Source: Apiospora phragmitis (Eukaryota; Ascomycota; Sordariomycetes; Amphisphaeriales; Apiosporaceae). Taken from it: a stretch of DNA of 64,000 bases. The notes under the pieces are model-generated. The model saw only the letters and a program-made list of their open reading frames with translations, was not told the origin of the DNA and searched no databases. The stretch covers positions 1,984,001 to 2,048,000 of the forward strand of contig JAQQWL010000009.1 in the NCBI GenBank assembly GCA_038363925.1, in the 5' to 3' direction. A program made the position numbers and the translations under genes. Of the stretch, positions 48,798 to 58,188 are shown one piece after another; positions within the stretch are counted from its first letter, which is position 1; each line of letters opens with the position of its first letter.

Positions 48798-50010
48798 TGA
48801 GTCGCGGACAAGACCAGTAGCAGTACACAGCGAGCGGAGGCCCGCCCGTATTCAATGACACATTTTCTCGAAAAGTGATACTGATCCGCGGAATCTTTGA
48901 GACCGATTAATAGGGAGATCAGATAATGTCGTCCAACAATGAAGCCGAAGCCATCTCGGATGGAGATAACCTTCTGGATGGGATGATAATTGAAAGTTGC
49001 AGGAGGTGGTGATCAGGCGAAGGTTAAACGTTTAACTCCACCTGCCTCGATGGCCTGAATCGAACACTGGTGAGCATCTCGTTCTGATTGAAGTAACATT
49101 GTCGCCATGGTCAGCAGCAGGCACATTCCAGCGAAATAAGTGCATCTTCTCTCCCAAGTACAAGTAGTAACACAAGTCTGGCATCATGGCCACAAAATGC
49201 GAGAGACGACTGATCTAGTAGTATGGATCGATGTTGCGGAGCTCAACTTGTGTAGTACAGTAATAATAGAGGGGGACCAAGATCTTCTCGGGGAATGAAG
49301 GTGATTTTCGCCAAACAAGGCCTGCACGGACACTACTGCCAAAGTTTGGGAGGCCCTAGTCTCTGATCCAGCGAAGACCCCTGGAAGCTGGAGAGAGCTG
49401 GGCGGCCTGGGCCTGTTTTTTTCTCTTGTCTCCACTGCTTTCCTGATCTAGGCCCAAGCATGGAGTGCGAAGCATGCAAAGCCCGCCGAGTCCTGCCCAC
49501 TCCTTTTTCCCATGCACCCATGGCAACCAGAATGGGCGAGAGAGCGCCCTGATTCCTGATTCGATCTGGCCCGGATTCTGTCTCGTACTGGTTGGCACCA
49601 CTGCACCTTGGCTCCATCACCAGCCCAGTCTGCCTGCCAACCTCCTCCATCAACACACACTGGGAATACTTGGCTGCTAGGTTGGTCGGCATTTCGCTCG
49701 CTTGGCCTTTCAACACTCTCCTCCTATGCACGAACTGGCATAGTTGATCAACGACCGACTTTCCCATCCGTCACTCGCTTCGCCGCCGGCCACTACCACC
49801 ACGTGCGCGTCTCGCCCCATTCGAGCCGACGACACACAGCCCGATATAATTATTATCGCGATTTTATCGTCCACTGCATTCGTTCGTCCCTTCTTGCCGG
49901 CACCCCATCATTTGGCCGGAGCATCACTGGATATAACCAAACCCTTCGGCGAGCCCTGACCACTGGCCTCCCGCCGCCCGCGCGCCCATTTCTTCGCACC
50001 TCAAGGAAAC
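48798..50010. other. intergenic, promoter and leader of chs7
   Basis: The final ~350 bp before 50011 are CT-rich, as expected of the chs7 leader. No gene or RNA is recognised between the dehydratase stop and there. Confidence 0.45.
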
Positions 50011-51087
50011 ATGGGTGGCTTCGGGGACTTCACCACCCTCTGCGAGACGGCGCCGCTGCCGCTATGCGCCTCCGTCGGGCCCATCCGGGCCGTCTCGAGC
50101 GGCGTCGGCATCGAGCCGGACTGCTACGCCCGCAACATTGAGCTGGCCAACACCATCATCTTCGAGGGCGCCTCGAGCTTCATGCACATCCTCTCCCTGG
50201 CCATGACCATCATCATGATCCTGCACATCCGCGGCAAGTTCACCGCCGTCGGCCGCAAGGAGATCCTCGCCTTCTTCTACTTCTACATGCTGCTCAGCTT
50301 CTTCTCCCTCATCGTCGACGCCGGCGTCGTGCCGCCCGGCTCCGACCCCTACCCCTACTTCGTCTCCATCCAGGCCGGCCTCACCTCGTCGCTCGTGACC
50401 TGCCTGCTCATCAACGGCTTCGTCGGCTTCCAGCTCTACGAGGATGGCACGCCCCTGTCCGTCTGGCTCTTGCGCCTCTGCTCCATCGCCGCCTTTGCCA
50501 TCTCCTTCCTCGTCTCCCTGGCGACCTTCAAGTCGTGGGCTGGCCTGGGCCCCATCAACACGGTCGGACTCTTCACCGTCTTGTACCTCCTCAACGCCAT
50601 CCAGCTGGTCGTCTACGTTGTTATGCAGGTCATGCTGGTCTCCCGCACCTGCAAGACCGCTGGCCGCTCGGTGACATCGCCTTCGGCGTCTTCTTCTTCG
50701 TCGTCGGCCAGGTGCTCCTCTACGCGTTCAGCTCGACCATCTGCAACGCGACCTCCCATTATCTGGATGGTCTGTTTTTCGCCACAATCTGTAACTTGCT
50801 AGCCGTTATGATGGTCTACAAGGTATGTGAACCCGCTCCTCGGTGGCCGACGTGGCGCCCTACGTATATACTGACATGGTTTCGTTTAGTACTGGGATTC
50901 CATCACGAAGGAAGATCTAGAGTTCTCCGTGGGAATGCGAATGAACAACTGGGAGGTCAAGGATCTCCTTCCCGAAGAGGATCGCCGAACGACCATGTAC
51001 ATGGACGACCCAAGCCCCTACGCACAGTCGAGCGCCTACGATCGTGGATACTCGCCTTCGAATGGCAACCGTATGTCGCGATACTAG
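50011..51087 (+). CDS. chs7: chitin synthase export chaperone Chs7
   Basis: Exons are 50011-50822 and 50890-51087; the 67-nt intron has donor GTATGT (336 aa after one correction). It matches fungal Chs7 almost throughout: [95 protein letters not shown], then [18 protein letters not shown] and [13 protein letters not shown]. Seven membrane helices are apparent, and the cytosolic tail carries [20 protein letters not shown] and LPEEDRRTT. It is an ER membrane chaperone needed for chitin synthase (Chs3 class) to leave the ER. After LVSRT the frame breaks at CC 50648-50649; adding one C gives [12 protein letters not shown]. Because the flanks are strongly conserved and Chs7 is rarely lost, I take this as an assembly error. 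Confidence 0.95.
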
Positions 51088-51835
51088 TCGGCCGACGTGT
51101 CGAAGATGCTGGCGGCATGAGGAGAGTACTTACGAAGAGTAGTATATGGATTCATGAAGCGGAACACTTTGGAAAAGGGGAGAGGGCGCGAAGGCTTATC
51201 ACATTGGAATTCCCTGGGTAATATCATCAGGGTACATCCTGTCATGCATTGGCGAGGGGTTTATGGCGTTTTTTCTTACTTATACTGAATGATTAATTCA
51301 ACTAGTTTTAGAGCAGCGGCTTGGGTAAGGTATATCCAGGCGGTGGTATGATAAACATTTAATGATTGAAAATCATGACTTCACTCGTCGTCTATCAAGT
51401 CGTTTCTTCGTCTAGTGATTCCTGCTGCTCACCGCCGCCGAAGAGTCTGGTCCCAAAGCTGCAGCAATACTACAGTCGCTAGACTTGGATGCCGAAGCAT
51501 TACCTGTAGTACCTAGCCAGGCATGGAGCCTTAAGGCAAACCTCCGAGACAACTTTGTGCCGTCACAACATCGATGGAATCGTGGAGCATTGTAGCATGC
51601 TTCCGCGTCTATTACCGACGAAGGGATCGATGGTGACATTGTCTGTCTGGCAAGCTTTAATGTGGGCAACTGCCCATCAAGTGTAGGCTGAGAATGGGGT
51701 GGCGTCTCTAGAATCCTGGCAGCAGCATCTGACAAGGGGCTGCTTCGAGCGGATAAAGCATGCCGGTCTGCTGGTGCAGCTCATTGGCTATCTGGGAAGT
51801 GGAAGTTGGTCGTCGCCGCAATAAGGGTGACTTCC
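51088..51835. other. intergenic, convergent 3' ends
   Basis: A 107-codon minus frame at 51412-51735 has no ATG at its start and no recognised domain; it probably lies in the 3' UTR of the DUF4604 gene. Confidence 0.4.
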
Positions 51836-52456
51836 TTAGTCCGCTTCGTCGTCCCCGAAGCTCAGCTTAATCTTCTTGGCCTTCTTCTTGCCTCCACCAG
51901 ATGGCTTCGGGTTCATTGTCGGTGCCGTCACCGCCGTCGTCTTTTTCTCCTGCTTCTTCTTGTCGCCGCTAATGCCACCACCGCCGGTGATGGCCTTGGC
52001 CGCCTTGACTGCTTTGGCAACCTCGCGCTCGTCCTTTTCGTCGTCGTCCGCGCCTATCACCCGACCCACCTTGCGTTTCTTGGAGGCGCCTATGGTGGCC
52101 GCCGCCGTTTCCTTTGCGCTGTTCTCCTCCCCCTCCCCCTCCTCTGCTGCTGCGCCTTCTTCTCCCTTGTCGCCCGGCGTCTTCTTCGTTTTTTCTTTGG
52201 CAGCGTCGCCGTCGTCGTCGTCACCATCACCCGGCAGCTCGCCCGCCTTCATGTCCACGACATTGCCGGCCTCGTCGAGCACCAGCGGCGCGTCCTCGGC
52301 CTCCTCGCTGGCCGTCCGCACGCGCGCGGTCCGCCGGCGCGCCGCGAGGATGGGGTCGGGCCCGCCGTCGGGGGCTTGGTGGCCGCGCAGGCGCGCGAGG
52401 AAGGGCGGCAGGGTCTGGTCGTAGCTGAGGTTCTTGGCCGTGATCTTGTCGGACAT
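51836..52456 (-). CDS. DUF4604 low-complexity nuclear-type protein
   Basis: The start is ATG 52456, giving 206 aa in one exon; the upstream extension of the frame has no ATG in good context. The N-terminus ITAKNLSYDQTLPPFLARLR followed by DPILAARRRTARVRTASEEA is characteristic of the DUF4604 family (PF15377). The remainder is acidic and Lys-rich, with DDDDGD, ASKKRKVGRVIGADDDEKDE and a final GGGKKKAKKIKLSFGDDEAD, and includes nuclear-localisation-like basic clusters. The function of the family is not established. No frame break is needed despite the repetitive composition. Confidence 0.85.
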   Translation of the reverse strand: MSDKITAKNLSYDQTLPPFLARLRGHQAPDGGPDPILAARRRTARVRTASEEAEDAPLVLDEAGNVVDMKAGELPGDGDDDDGDAAKEKTKKTPGDKGEEGAAAEEGEGEENSAKETAAATIGASKKRKVGRVIGADDDEKDEREVAKAVKAAKAITGGGGISGDKKKQEKKTTAVTAPTMNPKPSGGGKKKAKKIKLSFGDDEAD

Positions 52457-52949
52457 GTTGTCGGTCGGGCGGGTGGGTGGGTGAGTGTGACTTTGCTGCA
52501 GAATGGAACAAAATACGCTACTCGTGACACAGCTCCCACATTTGTGATGACCTAGGATTATGTGTGTGTGCGCGCGTGTCGTGAACAATAATTGCACCAT
52601 AAAAGTATTGACTTGGTAAAGATTGGTTCGGGATGTTTGGTCAGTGGGAAGTTGCCAATGCCCCGGAGCGTGGGGCCGTCCCTAGGAGCTTGCGATTCCC
52701 TGTCGTTCCGGTCCGGGGATGTTTGTCCAACAACAGACCTACGTATCATCATAACGCCTAATTTGCCGTAGTAAATTAAAACATTTCATTAACTGACAGG
52801 CTATCGTGGGCATAAAACATTATCTCCTCTTACTTCATATACCAAACCTTTAATTGTTCCCCCAAAACACATATAAAGCAAGGAAATATCCACGATTTGA
52901 CCTGTTAGGCTTGACAATAATTCCACACTTCGATCCCTTTCTTCCCACC
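52457..52949. other. intergenic
   Basis: This stretch is the DUF4604 gene promoter and the 3' flank of the TauD-like gene. Nothing further is recognised. Confidence 0.4.
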
Positions 52950-54229
52950 CTACGAGTTCTCTTCGGCCAAAGCCTCAGCTCTGGACCTACTGTTTGGGTC
53001 CAAGTAAGGTATCTCAGCAATTCCGACAACGCGATGACCAAAACGGTCACCAAGATTATCGTAGTCGAACGTGGCGCTGTGGAATACGCTACGGTTGTCC
53101 CAGATAGCTGAGAAGTAGAGCGACTTAGATCAGCCATGCTTGTCCCAAACCAATCGCGAACTCCGGGTCTGTGGAACCAACTACACACTTTGCTTTCTTT
53201 CTTACTTACCTAGATCGTTCTGGTTGCGCCACTTGAAGCGGACCTGCAAGTCGTGATTCTCGAGGATCCCCGTGCGGAACTTGCGGAACAGCTCGTCCGA
53301 CTCGGACTCGGTCAGCTCGTTGATGGCCTTGGGGAACGGGCCCAGGGCGTAGATGCTCTTCCAGCCCGTGACCGGGTTGGTGCGGACGACGGGGTGGACG
53401 GCCTCGAGTGCGCCGCCGACGTTATTGGGGCTGCCGCGGGGCGCCGTGTAGAGGTGGACGCGGTCCGGGTGGTTCGCGGCCGCTCGCAGGAACCCGTCGC
53501 CGACGAAGCGCGCCGTCAGCCTCTCGAAGAACCGCTGGTAGGGCTTCGAGAAGCGGTCGTACAGCTCGTAGCCCGAGGCCCAGAGAGTATCGCCGCCCGT
53601 CGAGGGCAGTTGCGTCAGCCGCAGCGACGTGTAGTCGGGCGGGTTCGGCTCGAACTGGACATCCGAGTGCCAGAGCGCCGAGTCGTAGCGACGTTCCTTG
53701 GTCTACTGGAACCTGAAGATGGACTTGCGCGCCTGCGAGCTGATGGTGCTGATCTCGGCGTCCTGTACGCCGAACTCGGATTTGTTGTTCAGAACCGGGT
53801 GGATGTGCAGCGTCGAGGTTGACGGCTTGCCTGTGAGCTGGCCGAGGCGCTGGATGAAGTTCTTCTGGAGCTCATCCGTAAGGTTGTTCTGGGCGCGGAA
53901 GAAGACCACACCACGCCTGGAGACTGGGTTTGAGTTTGTGAGTCTTAGCTCTGCAGCCATATCGAAGATATAATGGAGCCTCACTGGTGACAGCTAGGTC
54001 CCGAAGCAGCTCATCCGCATTGGTGGCGCTCAACAGGTCGTCAACGATATTCACATCGAGATACTCTCTCTCCGATCACCGGGGTGGTCTCCTCATAGGC
54101 AAACTTGCCCAAAGCTCCGCTTAGTTGTAGAGGCTTGGGGTACGTTATCGCACTCTCTGTAGTTACTTTCCTTTTGGGGTTGGAATGCAGAGAGGGAATG
54201 GGAAGGTCAGATAGAGCGCTAGGAGCCAT
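52950..54229 (-). pseudogene. TauD/TfdA-family alpha-ketoglutarate dioxygenase, disrupted
   Basis: Exon spans are 54229-53985, 53923-53210 and 53107-52950; introns of 61 and 102 nt join in phase. The product resembles fungal sulfonate/taurine-type dioxygenases, which use Fe(II), O2 and 2-oxoglutarate. Visible blocks are KFAYEETTPVIG, VNIVDDLLSATNADELLRDL, SRRGVVFFRAQNNLTDELQK, TGKPSTSTLHIHPVLNN, the iron HxD motif in WHSDVQFEPNPPDYTSLRL, STGGDTLWASGYELYDRFS, and the distal part AIWDNRSVFHSATFDYDN with FGHRVV. Two lesions are seen. A frame shift lies in the GA repeat at about 54065-54073, between VIG and EYLDVN. An in-frame TAG (53703-53705) replaces a probable Gln codon CAG between FRFQ and TKERRYDSALW. 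A C-to-T change is not explained by homopolymer error, so I call a pseudogene, though a single base miscall cannot be excluded. Confidence 0.8.
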
Positions 54230-55068
54230 GTTGAAATCTCTGATTGATGTCCATCCGTTTTGAAAAGCGAACCTGTTGTTATTTATACAGTTACATGTTA
54301 CCAACCCAGGTTGTCTATATACTATCTACGAACCCCCAAGTTGCATGAGGACGCGGGGAAGCTGATCACGCCATTGCGTATTCGCTCAAGTATGCGAGCA
54401 GCACGCAGTGGTACAGATAGTGCATCTTTCGAATCCTTCTCTCTTTGATTGGTAATTTTGGCTGTTCTTGATACGTGTTATTGGTGCCCGTCCTGAAAAT
54501 CAAGAGTACGTATTGGAGGACTTGGGGAACCTGCAGCACAGAGGACCAGGGAGTGGCGGACGACACCGAGATGCGGACGCGGTAGCTGATCACTCCGCAG
54601 TTTATGGCTTACTTATTATTTGATACTGCATGCCAACTTCAATGTTGTTACCGACTTCTTAGGCTGCTCGTATTGCACCCTTTTGCCGGCGTTGGCTTTG
54701 AGAGCGTTGCCTAGAGGTCCGTCATACAGCGGCTGCAAATTTCATAGCTGAGTGACATGTCGATATAAGAGAGATAGAAAGAGATCATATAGTTCCATAA
54801 GGAAGGTAGCGACTGTGAATTTGGAAGTCATATGAGACAAGTTGCGTATGGGTAGTAGATCTGCGATAGGAGTCGTGGCCCCGTAAACACTTTTGTATAA
54901 TTGCACTCTGAAAGAAACGAGGGAAAAAGATTGCCAGGGTGCTTGCAAATGCGAAACAATTAATTGCAACACACTCATGCCAATTTGGATGTGAGCTAAA
55001 CGTTGGGCGTGGGACAGAAGAAGGGCGAGAATGAGAAAGAAGAGAAAAAGGACAAAAAAGATGTAACC
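54230..55068. other. intergenic
   Basis: This stretch lies between the TauD-like locus and the tRNA gene. It is AT-rich, with no open frame of coding character. Confidence 0.4.
55054..55059 (-). terminator. RNA polymerase III terminator of the tRNA gene
   Basis: A run of six T on the minus strand begins 10 nt after the discriminator base of the tRNA, the usual Pol III stop. Confidence 0.7.
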
Positions 55069-55141
55069 TAGCATCTCTTGGTTTCCGATCCAAGGACCTC
55101 CGGGTTATGAGCCCGGCGCGCTTCCCCTGCGCCAAGATGCT
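55069..55141 (-). tRNA. initiator tRNA-Met (CAT), with an extra base in the T loop
   Basis: Read on the minus strand: acceptor AGCATCT pairs fully with AGATGCT, followed by discriminator A. The D arm is GCGC-AGGGGAA-GCGC and the anticodon arm CCGGG-CTCATAA-CCCGG. The variable loop is AGGTC, and the T stem CTTGG/CCAAG is perfect. The three G:C pairs next to the anticodon loop and the ATCG (instead of TTCG) start of the T loop are hallmarks of eukaryotic initiator tRNA. The T loop is ATCGGAAA, eight bases where seven (ATCGAAA) are expected; all stems are intact. No intron is present. The extra G may be a sequence error or mark a non-functional copy. Confidence 0.88.
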
Positions 55142-55898
55142 TTTATTGGTTAATGACAAAATTTCAGTTTATTGGGCTACTTGTTATGCTCTCAGTTACA
55201 CCACATCAATAGCTGTGGCGAGTGCAGCATAGCTAGCTCCAGCTGCCCCATCGCTTTATACTTTCAGGGGCTTGCAATTCGAAAGGGAGAGTTGTCAGAA
55301 TTGACCCAAGATCATTCACGAGACTTTGAACATTGACAGTAGCATGAAATAGTATATATCATTTTGAGTCAATAGTTTAGAAATTGACTGTAGAACAGGC
55401 TCGCTATCTATGCTCATTTGCTTCTTTTACCGAATCAGAGAGCCTGTGACAACCAACGCATCGAGGCGGATTGACCTGGTCACCGCTGCAAACCCATATA
55501 GCATCTACAATACTTGACCCCAGGTTCCAGTCAACTAAATTATGAATTGTTCACATCTTAGGTATGTATAAGTTCTCTGTAAATTCTGATTGTAGCAAAT
55601 AACTTAGAGTGTCGCTACAAGAACAGAGGAGCGCCTGCTACACTAATGAGCCTTTCTGGAAAGAAGTTTGTTCAATAAAAATGAAGAACCCACGCGCTCC
55701 AGAGCAAGTAAGAGTATATCCCAAGGTCAGGCTTTACGTACCATAAGAAAATGCCTCGGAATTTCAGGAAGAATTTTTCAGTGAAGGAAAAGGCCACAAA
55801 GCCTCGCGTCAATCGACTTAGCTTCATGGCCAGAGAGGCGATCTCCCATTTCACTTGACGCATACCAGAGCCGCTCCTGTCGGGAAGACACAAGTACG
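55142..55898. other. intergenic
   Basis: This AT-rich stretch lies upstream of the tRNA gene. No feature is recognised. Confidence 0.4.
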
Positions 55899-57251
55899 AT
55901 GCCGGAGTCGCGGGACCAGGGCAGCCGCCGGCCCTTCTTGGCAAATAAACCTCGAAGTCACTGCGCGAACGCAGTGTTGGTACGGAACCCCGTGACCACC
56001 AGCTCACTTCCCCCGGAAGGAACCGCATATGTCGACAACGCGGGCACGACCTCGGATAGGAAGGCAGTGCCCCTGATGAATGAATCGTCGGAAGACTTGC
56101 TAGCCACCACCCAACGTACGCAGCTACCTACAGGCGAGCCGAATCGCAACCGTTCCGGCTCTCGGTTCCCGGAAATAGGCCTCGACGACAAAGCCTCGCC
56201 GCAGGGGCATCGATACGCTGCATCCGTGCCAGTCTTTCTTCTACCGCAGCTGATGGGGAGCAATGCGACACTTATCGGCCATGAATCAGAGCTTCAGACG
56301 GCCATCTCATCTTTCCAAGACACATTGAAGAGTTTGAAGTTCACTCTGGCGAGCCCTGGTATGTCCTTCCAAGAGAAACAGAAGCTTCGCGTTCTCTGCT
56401 CCGCCAGCCAGCCAGCTCAGTTCCTCTTATTCGAATACGTGCACGGCACACCCGAGACCCCCGAGTCTTCTGGAAATCCTCAACTCTCGGACAAAGATGA
56501 GAGGCGTCTGACGGATGGAGTGTGCGCTGCGGTGACTGTCTAGTAGCGATCCTAGCAATTACACGAGAAATGAACCGAATAGACACCAAGAGAGCAGGGC
56601 ATGAGATCAACTTCTGCCTGAGCCGGTGCGGCTACAGTTGCCCATTTGCTCAACGGAGGGAGGTAGCACAAGAATTGGACAACAGCCTCGAATGCGCCAA
56701 GGAGACCATTCGTGTACTAACTGCACCCCTGAGGGAGATACTTGCAAAGTATGGCGTGAAGGGCTCCGACCCGTTCGATTCCACTTGCCTAGTGACGCTG
56801 GCGTTGCCTGTGGCCAAAGAGAAACGTCAGCCTGAAGAAAGCCAGTCCGAGGAAAGTCAGCCAGAGGAAAGTCAGCCCGAGGAAAGCCAACCACCACCTG
56901 GTCTCATAGCACGCTGTATCAAGAATATCAAGGCTCTTGTGCATAATCTGGTCCTGCCTCTAGAATCGCAAGAGGGTTTGGAATACAAATCCTGTGTCGA
57001 TCATAGCAAGGCGCCCCTCGAGGGGAGACAGGAATATAAGTCTCTCACGCATTGATATTCCACCTCCAAGTCGTGCCGTAAGGAAAAAGGAGCAATTGGA
57101 CTACCACAAAAGAGCGGAGCAGAGCTACTTGGATTTGCAAGCAAAGCTTGACGAAGAGCAGTGGACCCGCCCGGGTGCTTCTGCGGACACTGGGCAGTTG
57201 CTATTGAACCGCAAAGTAGAGACCCGGGTCTTGCTTCATCGACACATGTAG
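55899..57251 (+). CDS. unrecognised protein-coding locus with broken frames
   Basis: I do not recognise the family. ATG 55899 opens 214 codons containing a helical stretch (ESELQTAISSFQDTLKSL, FQEKQKLRVLCSASQPAQFL). From about 56524 the coding character moves to another frame (LVAILAITREMNRIDTKRAG, FCLSRCGYSCPFAQRREVAQ, CAKETIRVLTAPLREILAKY) which includes four copies of PEESQ. From about 57000 it moves again (SRAVRKKEQLDYHKRAEQSY, DLQAKLDEEQ) and ends with TAG at 57249-57251. The pattern of helices and a small Cys cluster suggests one protein interrupted by two frame changes. No C run explains the first break, so decay is possible. Unspliced introns were tried and did not restore phase. Confidence 0.4.
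56831..56890 (+). repeat. four tandem 15-bp repeats encoding PEESQ
   Basis: The unit ccnGAGGAAAGTCAG occurs four times in a row with few changes, inside the unrecognised open frame. In-frame unit length argues that this part was translated. Confidence 0.85.
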
Positions 57252-58188
57252 CCTCAGCAGAGGAGCGATGGTGCTGTAGGGGTTGGCGAAGAGAACGTGG
57301 AGAAGTCGCGAGCCACAGTTGAGTAAAACCCGCAAGGCGGACAGGAGCAGGGAGTAGGAGCCATTGATGCCGGAAGGGAAACCCACCCTGTGGCTGTGGT
57401 GCCTTGTGACGAGGAGCATTCGAGGGATGGGGTGCATTTAGGATACATTGGGCGGCGCCGGCTAAATGGTCACATCAGTCAATGATCAAGTTGGCACATC
57501 AAAGCTCCCATTGCCTATGCCGCAGTTTGTGCTGGCCGTTCGCCTATTGCCATCAGTCAAATGAAAATGGTACTTAAGGGCGACTGGTAGTCGTGATCTT
57601 ACCGTGGATCTGTAGCAAATATAGCCTGCAAAGAAATATACTGAATATCGGTGCCTCTGGAAGAAATGCCGGATGTGATGTATGGGTCCCTAACTACTTA
57701 CCTATATCAGCATAACAGTCACCTCAGCATAGATCCTGTTACATAAAGTAGTTAACTTCGTAGTTGGACTTGGAAAACCCCACACTTAGTAACGGAAACG
57801 GTCTGTAGATTCAGTCTATTCATTTGAGGCAAAGCATCTATGATTCGCAAATGATTTCCTTTGCTCATGCTCGCGATAGTCGTTGATGAACTGTTGAATC
57901 GTGGCTCGCCACCTTCTACTCAATGCTTCAGAAGCTCGAACAAAGGCTTTGCGACGAAACGAAGACTCTCGATAATCCAGACCAAATCGATCCGAACTAG
58001 GACCATGATTAATGCATCCCTCTCTTGGCCAGCGTGCTAAATTCCGCAAAGCGATGCCTAACTCCAGCGCATGCAGCCATCCTTGATCCTCGGTCTCAAC
58101 GCCATGCAAAGCAAATAGTATATGATCACAACGTGAAGTGTCATGAAGAGGTCGTCAAAGAGTACAAATGTGACGATAAGAGGCAGCA
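57252..58188. other. intergenic with a possible gene fragment
   Basis: A minus open stretch at 57816-58146 encodes LELGIALRNLARWP, FRRKAFVRASEALSRRWRA and TIQQFINDYREHEQRKSF, which looks like a real helical protein segment but has no ATG and no recognised family. It may be an exon or relic downstream of the RING-like gene. The rest of the stretch shows nothing. Confidence 0.35.

Noticed and set aside
53253..53822. 189-codon plus-strand frame
   Set aside because: It is antisense to the TauD-like coding region, whose conserved blocks lie on the minus strand.
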